In this document: one piece after another, positions 1 through 8,661 of the stretch
Numbering within the stretch: position 1 is the first letter of the stretch
Layout: every line of letters starts with the position of its first letter
Assembly (NCBI RefSeq): GCF_002257665.1
Contig: NZ_MQWB01000001.1
Span: forward strand, 1,551,870-1,615,869
Direction of reading: 5' to 3'
DNA length: 64,000 nucleotides
DNA from: Rubricoccus marinus
GTDB taxonomy: Bacteria > Bacteroidota > Rhodothermia > Rhodothermales > Rubricoccaceae
Translations under genes and position numbers: made by a program
The notes under the pieces: generated by a model
The model's database searches: none
What the model was told of the DNA's origin: nothing
Seen by the model: the letters and a program-made list of their open reading frames with translations, nothing else

Positions 1-123
1 GAGGCGGAGACGGGGCCTCTGGCATAGCGCGCGTCGCTCGGTAGCGAGGTCCCAACTGGCCTCTGACGCCTGTGGCCTGACCGCTTTCATCCCGAACCCG
101 GATCTAGGCGCCAGAGGCGTCGG

Positions 124-131
124 TAGCTTGC
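124..131 (+). promoter_or_regulatory. Putative -7 promoter box of cysS
   Basis: TAGCTTGC matches the recurring TA(G/T)(C/T)TT(G/C) box seen before several genes here, related to the Bacteroidota -7 element TAnnTTTG. It ends 17 nt before the chosen ATG. It contains the TTG at 128 that could be taken for an upstream start, so that start is unlikely. No convincing -33 TTG is visible. Confidence 0.5.
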
Positions 132-148
132 GGCACAACGCCACGCCC

Positions 149-1717
149 ATGCCTGAGACCCCCGAATTCCGCCTCCACAACACGCTCACGCGCCAGACCG
201 AAGCGCTGATGCCGACCGAGACGGCCGCCTCTGGCGCGCCGCTGCTCCGGTTCTACAGCTGCGGGCCGACGGTCTACAGCTTCGCGCACGTGGGCAACTT
301 CCGGACGTTCCTCACCGCCGACCTCGTGGTGCGGACCGCGAAGGCGCTCGGCTGGGAGGTACGTTACGTCAGCAACGTCACCGATGTGGGCCACCTCACC
401 GATGACGACGTGGCCGACGCGGGAGGCGAGGACAAGCTGGCCAAGGCGCTCGCGAGCAAGGAAGGCGAGCGGTTCGCGAACGTGTGGGACCTAGCGCGGC
501 ACTACACCGGCGGGCTCGTCGCGGACTGGAACCGCCTGAACCTCGTGGAGCCCGACGTGCGCCCCCGCGCGACCGAGCACGTGACGGAGCAGATTGATGC
601 CGTCTGTGCGCTGATGGAGGGCGGCCACGCGTACGAGACCGAGGACGGCGTGTACTTCCACGTCCCCAGCTTTGAGGGCTACGGCAAGCTGAGCGGCAAC
701 GAGGCTGCCGACGCGCTCCGCGATGGCTTGCGCGAGCTGGTCCAGGACAGCGGCAAGCGCGACCCGCGCGACTTCGCGCTCTGGAAAAAGGACCCCGGCC
801 ACCTCATGCAGTGGCACGCGCCGTTCGGCAAAGGCTTCCCCGGCTGGCACCTGGAGTGCTCCGTGATGGCCCAGAAGTACCTCGGCACGACGATCGACCT
901 CCACGGCGGCGGCGAGGACCTCCGATTCCCGCACCACGAGTGCGAGATCGCGCAGGCCGAGGCATTGACGGGCGAGCCGTTCTCGCGCATGTGGATCCAC
1001 ACCCGCTTTCTGCAGGTGGAGGGCGAGAAGATGTCCAAGAGCAAGGGCAACTTCCTCACCGTGCGTGATCTCACCGTTGCACCCGAGTTCGGCGGTCGCG
1101 AGGACTGGGGCGCGCCCGTTGATCCTCTGGCGCTGCGCCTGCTGCTCATCTCCGGCCAGTACGGCAAGCCGTTCAACCTCACGCGCAAAGCGCTGGAGGA
1201 CGCGGCTAAGAACCGCCAGCGCTACGTCGACGCGCTCGATGCAGCACAAAACGCCTCTGGCGCTGACGTTGACCGCGATCTCGCCGCAGGGCTGGGCGAG
1301 GAACTCGACGAGGCCTACGCCGACGCGCTCGACGGCATGACGGACGACCTCAACACGCCGGTTGCTCTCGCCGCCGCGCTCCGCGGCGCCAACGCGATCC
1401 TCGCTCTCGCCAGAGGCCCGGGCTTGGACGCCGGAATGGCGGGCTCGGCGATGGGCTACCTCCAGAGCATCGACTCCCTGCTCGGCATCGTCGGCATCGA
1501 CGCGCCAGACGTCCCGGCCGATGGAGCCTCTGGCGGTGCAGGCTCGAGCGCCGCCGACGCAGCGCTGGGCGCCGAGGTCGACGCGTTGCTTCGCGAGCGC
1601 GAGGCCGCCCGCGCCAACAAGGACTGGGCCCGCGCCGACGCGCTCCGCGACGAGATCGACGCGCTGGGCGTCATCGTGATGGACACGCCCTCCGGCCCGA
1701 CCTGGAAGCGCGCCTAG
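149..1717 (+). CDS. cysS: Cysteinyl-tRNA synthetase
   Basis: Charges tRNA-Cys with cysteine in the cytoplasm (class Ia aminoacyl-tRNA synthetase). Visible landmarks are the zinc/active-site Cys in CGPTVY (about residue 38), the HIGH-type signature HVGN (47-50), the zinc ligands in HHEC (about 261-264) and KMSKS (about 294). At 522 aa it is longer than typical bacterial CysRS (about 460); extra length lies near the N-terminus and in Ala/Gly-rich C-terminal linkers carrying dispersed-repeat copies (Ala-Ser-Gly, Ala-Arg-Gly). The ATG at 149 is preferred over TTG 128, which sits in a promoter-like box. The TAG stop runs directly into a CCTCTGGCG copy at 1718. The identification is secure. Confidence 0.97.
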   Translation: MPETPEFRLHNTLTRQTEALMPTETAASGAPLLRFYSCGPTVYSFAHVGNFRTFLTADLVVRTAKALGWEVRYVSNVTDVGHLTDDDVADAGGEDKLAKALASKEGERFANVWDLARHYTGGLVADWNRLNLVEPDVRPRATEHVTEQIDAVCALMEGGHAYETEDGVYFHVPSFEGYGKLSGNEAADALRDGLRELVQDSGKRDPRDFALWKKDPGHLMQWHAPFGKGFPGWHLECSVMAQKYLGTTIDLHGGGEDLRFPHHECEIAQAEALTGEPFSRMWIHTRFLQVEGEKMSKSKGNFLTVRDLTVAPEFGGREDWGAPVDPLALRLLLISGQYGKPFNLTRKALEDAAKNRQRYVDALDAAQNASGADVDRDLAAGLGEELDEAYADALDGMTDDLNTPVALAAALRGANAILALARGPGLDAGMAGSAMGYLQSIDSLLGIVGIDAPDVPADGASGGAGSSAADAALGAEVDALLREREAARANKDWARADALRDEIDALGVIVMDTPSGPTWKRA

Positions 1718-1921
1718 CCTCTGGCGAAGCGGACCGGTCGCCGTTTGCGGCATCCCGCACCAACCTCTGCCGCCAGAGGTGAGCGGATGCCTCCTACGTC
1801 GCAAGACCGACCGACGGAGGCTCGCGAGGCGCCGCACGCACCACGCAGTACGCCTCAATCCTAGCGATCGCCAGAGGCCCGCATCGCCGTCGATCTTACC
1901 GTACACCGTACCCCCAGACGC

Positions 1922-2419
1922 ATGGACGCATCCGACTACTCCGAACTCGAAGGCGGCCTCGTCCGCATGCTGGACCGGCTCAAAAACGAGGGCACCGCGA
2001 CCAAGGACCCTGAGGCCGACCAGTTCTTGCGCGACAACGCCAACGCAGTACTTCTCGGGCTGCTCTACGACCAGCGCGTGCTCGCCGAGACCGCGTTCTG
2101 CGGGCCGCTCAAGCTCCGCCAGAGGCTCGGGCACCTGGACATGCGTCAGATCGCGGACATGGACCGCGATGCCTTCGAAGCCGTCTTCGTGGAGACACCG
2201 GCCGTCCACCGGTTCACGAACAAGATGGTCGACACGACGCAAACCGTCGCGCGGGCCATCGCGGACGAGTACGACGGGGACGCCAGCGGCCTCTGGCGCG
2301 AGGGCACCAACGCCGAGGTGGAGAAGCGCGTCAAGAAGCTGCCCGGCTTTGGGCCGCAGAAGGCGGCAAAGCTGAAGTATTGCCTGTATTACTTCGGCCA
2401 CCGGGACCTCTCAGACTGA
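1922..2419 (+). CDS. HhH-GPD-type base excision repair protein
   Basis: A 165-aa protein resembling the short HhH-GPD family annotated as base-excision DNA repair proteins. The N-terminal half has the helical pattern ADQFL...LLGLLYDQRV and GPLKLRQRLG; a helix-hairpin-helix LPGFGPQKA lies near residue 147. These proteins belong to the DNA glycosylase superfamily, but the short form lacks the Fe-S loop of endonuclease III, and I cannot identify the catalytic Asp with confidence, so the substrate is unknown. It starts 204 nt after cysS, and its stop is followed within 20 nt by the terC start, so it may be cotranscribed with that gene. Confidence 0.8.
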   Translation: MDASDYSELEGGLVRMLDRLKNEGTATKDPEADQFLRDNANAVLLGLLYDQRVLAETAFCGPLKLRQRLGHLDMRQIADMDRDAFEAVFVETPAVHRFTNKMVDTTQTVARAIADEYDGDASGLWREGTNAEVEKRVKKLPGFGPQKAAKLKYCLYYFGHRDLSD

Positions 2420-2438
2420 GAGTCGGTAGGAGGGCGCT

Positions 2439-3488
2439 ATGACGGACCCGCTCCACCTCGACGTTCCTACTTGGGCCTGGATCGCGCTCAACGGGTACGT
2501 CGTCGCTCTCCTGCTCCTGGACCTGCTGGTCTTCAACAAGAAGGCCCACAAAATTGAGTGGCGCGAGGCGGCCCGGCTGTCGGCCTTTTTTGTCGCGGCG
2601 GCGCTGGCGGTCAATGCTGTCATCTGGTGGCAGTTCGGCCCGACGCCGGGCCTGACGTTCCTGACGGGGTATCTGGTAGAGCTCTCGCTCTCTGTCGACA
2701 ACCTGTTTGTCATCGCCGTCTTGTTCGGCTACTTCGGGGTCCCGGCGCAGTACCAGCACCGCGTGCTGTTCTGGGGCATCTTCGGCGCCATTCTCATGCG
2801 CGCGGCGATGATCCTTCTCGGCGTGGCGCTCATCGAGCGGTTCGAGTGGGTGCTGTACGTCTTCGGCGCGTTCCTCATCCTGACCGGCGCTCGGATGTTC
2901 TTCGAGAGCGAGGGGGGAGATGACGTGTCGGGCAACCCCATCCTGAAGGTGCTGCGGCGCGTGCTCCCAGTCACGAAGTCCTACCACGAGGAGCACTTCT
3001 TCGTCCGCCACGCGGGCAAGCTGTTCGTCACGCCGCTCTTCCTCGTGTTGGTGATGATCGAACTCACCGACGTGGTGTTCGCAGTCGACTCTATCCCGGC
3101 GATTCTGGGCGTGACGACGGACCCCTTCCTGGCCTATGGCTCCAACATTCTGGCCGTCACGGGGCTCCGAGCGCTGTATTTCCTGCTGGCCGGTGTTATT
3201 GAGCGGGTGCGGTACCTGCACTACGGGCTGGGCGCCGTGCTCGTGTTTATCGGGCTTAAGATGCTCTCTGCGGAGTGGCTCCACGGCTACGGGTTGGAGG
3301 TCCCCGAGTGGTTGTCGCTGAGCGTCATCGTCGTCTGTATCGGCAGTGCGTCGCTGTTCTCGTGGCTTGCGGACCGTCGCGAGCGCGCTCTTCTGCCCCC
3401 ACCTGGAGCGCCGGAGCCGGGAGGCGACCACGCGCCGACGGCCGGTCGCGAGGCGCCAGCGTCGATCTCCGGCAACGTAAAGGCGTAG
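2439..3488 (+). CDS. TerC/Alx-family integral membrane protein
   Basis: A 349-aa polytopic membrane protein of the TerC family, closest in layout to E. coli Alx, which is linked to manganese export and alkaline response. Hallmarks include the paired acidic motifs ELSLSVDNLFVIAV (about residue 75) and ELTDVVFAVDSIPAILG (about 208), with conserved Asp residues inside membrane helices. Roughly eight to nine hydrophobic segments precede a hydrophilic C-terminal tail. A clear Shine-Dalgarno (AGGAGG, 2430-2435) lies before the ATG, unusual for this window. The gene contains no copy of the dispersed repeat. Metal specificity is inferred from the family only. Confidence 0.9.
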   Translation: MTDPLHLDVPTWAWIALNGYVVALLLLDLLVFNKKAHKIEWREAARLSAFFVAAALAVNAVIWWQFGPTPGLTFLTGYLVELSLSVDNLFVIAVLFGYFGVPAQYQHRVLFWGIFGAILMRAAMILLGVALIERFEWVLYVFGAFLILTGARMFFESEGGDDVSGNPILKVLRRVLPVTKSYHEEHFFVRHAGKLFVTPLFLVLVMIELTDVVFAVDSIPAILGVTTDPFLAYGSNILAVTGLRALYFLLAGVIERVRYLHYGLGAVLVFIGLKMLSAEWLHGYGLEVPEWLSLSVIVVCIGSASLFSWLADRRERALLPPPGAPEPGGDHAPTAGREAPASISGNVKA

Positions 3489-3531
3489 CGCCTCCGTCGC
3501 CGACTCCCCGCCGCCCAGACGGCCGTCACAA

Positions 3532-3553
3532 CGGCCTCTGGCGCCAGAGGCCG
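3532..3553. terminator. Inverted-repeat pair after terC
   Basis: Perfect 22-nt palindrome with the core GCCTCTGGCGCCAGAGGC, formed by two head-on repeat copies. It lies 43 nt after the terC stop and before the patatin promoter. It can fold as a stem with a GCGC loop but lacks a following T run. The terminator role is inference. Confidence 0.45.
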
Positions 3554-3591
3554 CGCGGCTGTGATACGGGATCGCCGCGCTGCGGCGTTCG

Positions 3592-3599
3592 TATCCTGC
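3592..3599 (+). promoter_or_regulatory. Putative -7 box of the patatin gene
   Basis: TATCCTGC, a variant of the TA(G/T)(C/T)TT(G/C) box, ends 21 nt before the ATG at 3621, the spacing seen for other boxed genes in the window. Confidence 0.35.
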
Positions 3600-3620
3600 A
3601 GCACTGAAAGCGCTACCACC

Positions 3621-4868
3621 ATGCAGGTCGTCTCCTCGCCGTCCCATCCTACCGGTCGTTTCGGCCTCGCACTCGCGGGCGGCGGTCCCGAGGGCGCCAT
3701 CTACGAAATCGGCGTTCTCCGCGCGCTGGATGATGCGCTGGAAGGAGTGGATTTCAACGATGTGCCTATCACGGTCGGCGTTTCGGCGGGCGCGCTGGTC
3801 GGCGCGTGCCTCGCCAACGGGATCACGACCGCGCAGATGGCCCGCTCCGTGATGCACGAGGAGCCCGGCGAGCAGCCGTTCCGCCCCGAGCTGTTTCTCC
3901 GCCCGGCCGCAGGCGAGATCGCGCGCCGTCTCGCGTCCATCCCCGGGCTCGTGGCCGGCGCGCTCGCGGACACGGTTCGGAAGCCCCGGACGTACGGCCT
4001 CGTCGCGACGATGATCGAGCGGCTCAGCCGCGCCGTGCCGGTCGGCGTGTTCGACAACAAGCCGCTGCGGACGTACCTGGAGCGGCTGTTCGCGCCAGAG
4101 GGCCGCACGGACGACTTCCGGACGCTCAAGAACGAATTGATCGTCGTCGCCGCCGACCTCGACGCTGGGGAAACCGTGCGGTTCGGCGACGGGCCTCTGG
4201 CGGGCGTGCCCATTTCCCTCGCCATCCAGGCGTCAACAGCGCTTCCGGGCCTGTACCCGCCGGTCGAGATCGATGGGCGGCACTACGTGGACGGCGTACT
4301 GCATAAGACGGTCCATGCGTCCGTCGCACTGGACCGGGGCGCCGAGCTCGTGCTTTGTATCAACCCCATCGTGCCGGTGGACACGGTGAACAGCGTCGAG
4401 AAGGGCGTCATGGAACGCGGCAAGCTTGTCGACCGCGGCCTGCCGACGGTTATGAGCCAGACGCTCCGTACGCTCATCCACAGCCGCCTCGGGACCGGCC
4501 TCGCGGCCTACCGCGAGCGCTACGACGCGGCCGATGTGGTGCTGATCGAGCCGACTCGTGACGACTACACCATGTTCTTCGTCAACGTGTTCTCGTTCGC
4601 AGAGCGCAAGATGGTCATGGAGCACGCGTATTCCAGCACGCTGCGCCAGCTCGCCACGCGCCGCGAGGAAATCGGACCCATCTTCGCCCGTCACGGCATC
4701 ACGCTCCGCGAGGACGTGCTGGATCGCCCGGTGCACGACCTCTGGGAAAGCGTTGCGCTCGGCACGCGCAAGCGGCGCCGGAACGGTGGCCGTGCCCTGA
4801 TGCCGTCTACCGTCGCCACGCGCGACCTGCGCGACACCCTCGGTGATCTCGAAAGCTTGCTGAGCTAG
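3621..4868 (+). CDS. Patatin-like phospholipase
   Basis: A 415-aa patatin-family lipid acyl hydrolase with a Ser-Asp dyad. The oxyanion-hole motif GGGPEG is at residues 20-25, the nucleophile elbow GVSAG has Ser55, and the catalytic Asp is probably Asp224 in VDGV. No signal peptide is seen, so it is probably cytoplasmic or peripheral to the membrane. The C-terminal third is long and variable. The ATG at 3621 is preferred over GTG 3561 because it immediately precedes the patatin domain and follows a promoter-like box. Its TAG stop overlaps the stop of the convergent gene (CTAG, 4865-4868). The lipid substrate is unknown. Confidence 0.9.
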   Translation: MQVVSSPSHPTGRFGLALAGGGPEGAIYEIGVLRALDDALEGVDFNDVPITVGVSAGALVGACLANGITTAQMARSVMHEEPGEQPFRPELFLRPAAGEIARRLASIPGLVAGALADTVRKPRTYGLVATMIERLSRAVPVGVFDNKPLRTYLERLFAPEGRTDDFRTLKNELIVVAADLDAGETVRFGDGPLAGVPISLAIQASTALPGLYPPVEIDGRHYVDGVLHKTVHASVALDRGAELVLCINPIVPVDTVNSVEKGVMERGKLVDRGLPTVMSQTLRTLIHSRLGTGLAAYRERYDAADVVLIEPTRDDYTMFFVNVFSFAERKMVMEHAYSSTLRQLATRREEIGPIFARHGITLREDVLDRPVHDLWESVALGTRKRRRNGGRALMPSTVATRDLRDTLGDLESLLS

Positions 4869-5575
4869 CCTCTGGCGCCAGAGGCCTCGGGCTTCGGCTC
4901 GGATATAAGGGCGCCGGTAGTCTGGTCGACCGGATCGTAGCCCCATTCGTAGAGCGTGTAGCCCGGGTGCTCGGGCGCAGGCCGCGTGTGGAGCCGGAGA
5001 GAGGGGGAGTGCGGCAGGCCGCGGCAAAAGGCTTGGTCGTCTTCGTTCGCGATAAACGGGGCCATGCAGTAGAAGTAGTCGTCGCAGGGGATGGGCAACT
5101 CGCGATCGCCAATCCGTCCCTGCTGGCGCCGGACGAGCACGTCTCGCGGGACGCGCATGATGATCTTGTTGTAGTCGGAGCCCTCGATCTCGGCGAGGCC
5201 TCCACCCACGTCTCGGAACAGGAACACGTCTCCCCAGCACCACACGCGGTCGGTGACGACGAGCCGGGTCGAGCGCTTGGCTTTAACGCGGAGCCCCGCG
5301 GCTTCGAACGCGGCGATGATCGCGTCCCGGTCCTCTTCGAGCGCCAGCATGTCCACGTCTTTGTGAGGCCGCGTGATGCGCCCGCGTTTCGCGTCGTACG
5401 CGTAGCCTCCGGCGATCACGCACGGGATCGCGTCGGTGCGGATCAACCGCTCAATGCGCCTGAAGAACCGCCTCCGCGACGGCATGTGAAGCGCGATCCC
5501 AGCATTGATAAGCGCGGTGCGGGCCTCTGGCGACAAGAGCTTGCCGACACGAGAAATGATGGAGCGGCCCCACAT
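4865..5575 (-). CDS. Nucleotidyltransferase-fold protein
   Basis: A 236-aa protein whose central segment AGGYAYDAKRGRITRPHKDVD (written in part) matches the pattern of aminoglycoside-nucleotidyltransferase-like folds: a Gly-Gly helix start, an R/H-containing loop, and an Asp-x-Asp pair (DVD, about residue 75) that would bind metal. Later segments (VWCWGDVFLFRDVGGG, DDYFYCMAPF) are not ones I can assign. The substrate is unknown; an antibiotic-modifying role should not be assumed. The C-terminal ASGARG is encoded by a repeat palindrome, so the tail is probably not functional sequence. The ATG at 5575 is the only good start. Monocistronic or first of a short minus-strand unit. Confidence 0.6.
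   Translation of the reverse strand: MWGRSIISRVGKLLSPEARTALINAGIALHMPSRRRFFRRIERLIRTDAIPCVIAGGYAYDAKRGRITRPHKDVDMLALEEDRDAIIAAFEAAGLRVKAKRSTRLVVTDRVWCWGDVFLFRDVGGGLAEIEGSDYNKIIMRVPRDVLVRRQQGRIGDRELPIPCDDYFYCMAPFIANEDDQAFCRGLPHSPSLRLHTRPAPEHPGYTLYEWGYDPVDQTTGALISEPKPEASGARG
4868..4885. terminator. Repeat palindrome at convergent gene ends
   Basis: GCCTCTGGCGCCAGAGGC begins on the last base of the patatin TAG stop and encodes the last residues (ASGARG) of the opposite-strand gene. A 7-bp stem with a GCGC loop is possible. Bidirectional termination is inferred from its position. Confidence 0.5.
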
Positions 5576-5681
5576 AGGGTAGACGTGTGCGTGTTTGCGC
5601 GAGGATAGCGACGCGCGAGGCCTGATTCGCAGCGAACCGCCTGGGGCTTAGGGTGATCGCGCTCGCCTCTTGCGCCGCAGG

Positions 5682-6380
5682 CTACAGGCCTGTGCGGTTC
5701 TCCGCCTGCCACCGATGGGTCATCACACGCCCCCGGGCGTGTAGTGCCAGTGCGGCGACAACGCACGCCACAACGGCAGCCCACCACAGGACGTGTCGGT
5801 CCTGGGTAAACGTGAAGGACAACAGCGCGAGAAACCAGAGCACTCCGGCGCCGAGGTGCGTCAACAAAGCGTGGGCGCTTTCGGCTGGCGCAAGAGGCGG
5901 CGCCTCGTGGTCCTCGTCGAAGACTTCAAGCCCGTCGAGGTCCTCCAGAAGGTCCTCAGTTAGAGGGCGAAGCGGGAGGGCTTGCGCCATGCTCACCACG
6001 GCCTCTGGCGTGCGATCCCCATCGTCCCCTACAACGCCACCGATTCGGAAGGCCTCTGGCGCTCGCGCTTCCTCGACGAGAAAGGAGATCAGCCGCTCAG
6101 AGATCAGAACAGACTCTTTGCGCTCGAACGGAATCCCGGCCCTCTGAAGGCAGGCGGCCACGAACTGCGCGTGGGGCGGGTCGGTGGTTTCGAAGACCAT
6201 ACACATCTCTGCCTCTGGCGCCAGAGGCCCCGCGTCCGCGGCCGGGTCGAAAAGCGCGATGTGGCAGTCCGAGCACGTGTCGACGTGAGCGAGGTACTCG
6301 ACGCCGCATCGCGGGCAGAGGCGGACGGGCGTGAAGCGGTCGGCGCGGCGCCTCTCGCGACGGGAGTGCGTTTTCGCCAT
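5682..6380 (-). CDS. Zinc-ribbon, DUF2007-like membrane protein
   Basis: Hypothetical 232-aa protein. A treble-clef style zinc ribbon near the N-terminus has two CxxC pairs (CPRC and CSDC, residues about 19-35). Next comes a segment like the DUF2007 putative signalling domain (MVFETTDPPHAQFVAACLQRAG), then an acidic stretch. Two hydrophobic helices near the C-terminus (GVLWFLALLSF and VLWWAAVVACVVAALAL) suggest membrane anchoring with the ribbon in the cytoplasm. The ATG at 6380 is chosen because the ORF upstream of it overlaps the next gene and is out of character. Function unknown. Confidence 0.7.
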   Translation of the reverse strand: MAKTHSRRERRRADRFTPVRLCPRCGVEYLAHVDTCSDCHIALFDPAADAGPLAPEAEMCMVFETTDPPHAQFVAACLQRAGIPFERKESVLISERLISFLVEEARAPEAFRIGGVVGDDGDRTPEAVVSMAQALPLRPLTEDLLEDLDGLEVFDEDHEAPPLAPAESAHALLTHLGAGVLWFLALLSFTFTQDRHVLWWAAVVACVVAALALHARGRVMTHRWQAENRTGL

Positions 6381-6424
6381 CGTAGGACTGAGATGGGGCC
6401 CACGATATACGCCCACGTCTGGCG

Positions 6425-7081
6425 CTAAGCCAGGGGCTGCAGCAGCGCGCGGACCGCGTCCAACTCGTCGCGGTTGACGACGTGGCCCATGTTCTTGTAG
6501 ATCCGCTCGTCCACGCTCGCGCCGAGGTCTTCGAACACGAGGGCGCTGCGCCGGACGCGCGAGAGCGGGATGTGCGGGTCCACGTCGGAGCAGCCGAGAA
6601 ACACGGGCGTTCCCGCGAGGTCCGCGTCGTAGTCGAAGCGCTTGTCCGCCGGCGGCTTCCCGTCCGAGTCCTCGCCGGTGCCGATCAGGCCGCCCGATAG
6701 GGCGGCGATGGCGCCCCACCGGCCTCCAAGTCGGGCCGCGGCCTCTAGCGAGAGGCAGGCGCCCTGGCTAAACCCCGCCAGCGCGATCCGCTCGCGCGGC
6801 ACGCCAGAGGCCTCGGCCAGCGCCACCGCGCGTTCGACCGTCGCCAGCGCGCCGTCCAAGTATGGCTGGTTCGACGCCAGAGGCGCCAGGAACGAGTGGG
6901 GGTACCACGTCGCGCCGTCGGCGTCGGGCGCGAGGAGCGCCAGCGCGTCGGGCGCGACCTCTCGGCCGAGGGCGAGGATGTCTGCGGCACCGGCCCCGCG
7001 TCCGTGGAGGAGGATCACGGCGCCTCTGGCGTCCGCGAGATCGGCGCCGGCGGTACGGATGGGGGCGTGTTCGTGCGGCAT
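6425..7081 (-). CDS. Carboxylesterase/phospholipase (MhqD-like)
   Basis: A 218-aa alpha/beta hydrolase of the phospholipase/carboxylesterase family. Motifs: LLHGRG near the N-terminus (oxyanion loop), GFSQG with Ser105, CSDVDPHIP with the probable catalytic Asp168, and MGHVV with His200, a complete triad. It is the last gene of a three-gene operon; its ATG shares the A of the upstream lipoprotein's TGA (TGATG), implying translational coupling. B. subtilis MhqD, a hydrolase of this family, is coregulated with dioxygenases like the first gene here, which supports a role in clearing quinone or electrophile adducts. No signal peptide. Confidence 0.88.
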   Translation of the reverse strand: MPHEHAPIRTAGADLADARGAVILLHGRGAGAADILALGREVAPDALALLAPDADGATWYPHSFLAPLASNQPYLDGALATVERAVALAEASGVPRERIALAGFSQGACLSLEAAARLGGRWGAIAALSGGLIGTGEDSDGKPPADKRFDYDADLAGTPVFLGCSDVDPHIPLSRVRRSALVFEDLGASVDERIYKNMGHVVNRDELDAVRALLQPLA

Positions 7082-7473
7082 CAGTCGGTGGAGTCTGGGG
7101 GCGTGGCGCCAGCGGCAAGCACGAGCGTAGTGGAGTCGGGCAGGGTCTCGAAACCGCTGGCGATGACGCGGTTGCCGTCGTAGTCCAGCCGGAATGAGAC
7201 CTTGTCTCCCACTTCCAAGGCCTCGACGGCCTCTGGCGAGGCGAGGAGGAAGTCCATGCGCATCGCGTCCATAAAGTCCGGGATGGCTTCGTGCTCGATC
7301 GTCGCGGCCTGGCCTTCGAAGCGCGAGCCGAGGAACACGCCGCGGGCGGTCCACGACTCGCCAGAGGCATCGGCTACGGTCGCCTCTGGCGCGGTGGAGC
7401 CAGAGGCGGCATCGTCCGCACAGGCCGCGACAAAGACGCCAGAGGCGAGGAGCAGGAAGAGGTGGAGGCGCAT
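7081..7473 (-). CDS. CusF-like copper-binding lipoprotein
   Basis: A 130-aa lipoprotein: hydrophobic leader with a lipobox-like VAAC (Cys18), an Ala/Ser/Thr-rich linker, then a small beta-barrel-like domain. The segment EHEAIPDFMDAMRMDF carries the His and Met residues typical of the CusF/SenC-associated copper-binding fold (pattern H..IP..M..M.M.F), followed by LEVGDKVSFRLDY. It probably binds Cu(I) in the cell envelope, though this is inferred from the motif. It lies between a ring-cleaving dioxygenase and a carboxylesterase with one-base TGATG overlaps on both sides. Two repeat copies fall in the linker. Confidence 0.72.
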   Translation of the reverse strand: MRLHLFLLLASGVFVAACADDAASGSTAPEATVADASGESWTARGVFLGSRFEGQAATIEHEAIPDFMDAMRMDFLLASPEAVEALEVGDKVSFRLDYDGNRVIASGFETLPDSTTLVLAAGATPPDSTD

Positions 7474-8423
7474 CAGGAGGGGACGTGGAGAGGGGGGAGG
7501 CGGGCCTCGATGGCCTCGCGTTGCGGCTCGTACTGCGGCGGCAGCATAAGGCGCTGGCCCAGCGCGTCGGCGGGCTCGTCAGTTGCGAAGCCGGGCGGGT
7601 CGGTCGCGATCTCGAAGAGGACGCCGCCGGGTTCGCGGCAGTACACCGAATGGAAGTACTGCCGGTCGATGGGCGGCGTGGGCTGCAGGCCGAGTTGGAG
7701 CAGGAGCTCCCGTGCTTCGAGCTCGGCGTCGTCGTCCGGAACGCGGAACGCGATGTGGTGGACGGTCCCGGCGCCCATGCGGCCGGCCTCGCCGGGCTGG
7801 CGCATCACGTCGATACACCGCGCGCGGTCAGCCTGCGGGTTGACGAGCCGCACGCGGCCTTCCTCCTCGCCGTGGGCCTCGTAGCCCAGCGCGTCGGTCA
7901 GCACGCGCATGGTGGCCTCGGGGCGCGCGGTGCGGAGCGTGACCGAGTGGAAGGCGCCGAGCGCGGCCTCTGGCGGGATGCGCCCGGCCTCCCAGCCGCC
8001 AGAGGCGTCGGCTGCCTCGATGATCTCGACGGCGAGGCCGTCTGGGGCGCGGAGCGTGAGGACCGTCTCTCCAAAGCGCTCCTCGGGCGCGTCGAAGTCC
8101 ACGCCCGCCAGAGGCCCGTGGCTCGCGAGGCGGTCCAGCCACATCTCCGACGCGCCGATGGGCGCGGCGTAGGCGGTCGCGACGGCCTGAGGCGCGCCGA
8201 TGCGGCCGGGCATCGCGCCCTCGCCCCAGGGAAAAAACGTCAGGAACGAGCCCGGCCGCGCTTCGCCGTCGGCGTAATACAGGTGGTAGGTGCCGGGGTC
8301 GTCGAAGTTGACGGTCCGCTTGACGAGGCGCAGGCCGAGAAGGCCGGCGTACACGTCCACGTTCTGCTGCGCGGGGCCGGAGATGGCCGTGACGTGGTGG
8401 AGGCCGGTAACAGGAGAGGACAT
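7473..8423 (-). CDS. Ring-cleaving dioxygenase, VOC/glyoxalase family (MhqO-like)
   Basis: A 316-aa protein with two vicinal-oxygen-chelate modules. It opens with GLHHVTAISG and has YYADGEARPGSFLTFFPWG, features of the MhqO/MhqE-type (YkcA/YdfO) hydroquinone dioxygenases; the second half has TVHHIAFRVPDDDAE and SVYCREPGGVLFEIATDPPGF with the metal-binding His and Glu. The likely role is oxidative opening of hydroquinone rings. It heads a TGATG-linked operon with a CusF-like lipoprotein and an MhqD-like hydrolase. The ATG at 8423 is chosen because homologues start close to this point; the upstream extension is unlike the family. No MhqR-type regulator is visible nearby. Confidence 0.88.
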   Translation of the reverse strand: MSSPVTGLHHVTAISGPAQQNVDVYAGLLGLRLVKRTVNFDDPGTYHLYYADGEARPGSFLTFFPWGEGAMPGRIGAPQAVATAYAAPIGASEMWLDRLASHGPLAGVDFDAPEERFGETVLTLRAPDGLAVEIIEAADASGGWEAGRIPPEAALGAFHSVTLRTARPEATMRVLTDALGYEAHGEEEGRVRLVNPQADRARCIDVMRQPGEAGRMGAGTVHHIAFRVPDDDAELEARELLLQLGLQPTPPIDRQYFHSVYCREPGGVLFEIATDPPGFATDEPADALGQRLMLPPQYEPQREAIEARLPPLHVPS

Positions 8424-8530
8424 AGGTGGCGTGCGTTTCGCGCTTGGACCGAGACGCACTGGCCACGTTCCAAATGCGAGCGCAAAGGCCTCCTGGCGGA
8501 CTTCGAAACTGGATCGTGGGCGACGTTCGT

Positions 8531-8554
8531 GAAGCCTCTGGCGCCAGAGGCTTC
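8531..8554. repeat. 24-nt perfect palindrome containing a repeat pair
   Basis: GAAGCCTCTGGC followed by its exact complement GCCAGAGGCTTC. It lies between divergent genes, 108 nt upstream of both the MhqO-like start and, on the other side, the VCBS gene start, so a terminator role is less obvious here than at gene ends. Confidence 0.8.
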
Positions 8555-8631
8555 ATGCAGCTGCCATCTCGTACTAGGCAGTTGTTCCTTACGCAGTTGA
8601 TCCGCGTGTGAGGTCGCTCGATTTGCCGCGA

Positions 8632-8639
8632 TATCTTGC
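8632..8639 (+). promoter_or_regulatory. Putative -7 box of the VCBS gene
   Basis: TATCTTGC, one of the TA(G/T)(C/T)TT(G/C) boxes, ends 22 nt before the ATG at 8662. Confidence 0.45.
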
Positions 8640-8661
8640 AAGGCACGTATACGCACTACAC

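Noticed and set aside
128-148. TTG 128 as the cysS start
   Set aside because: It lies in the TAGCTTGC promoter-like box, and the extra seven residues do not match CysRS N-termini.
4865-5575. An aminoglycoside-resistance gene
   Set aside because: Only the general nucleotidyltransferase pattern is visible; the rest of the protein does not match known AadB/LinA enzymes closely enough for such a claim.
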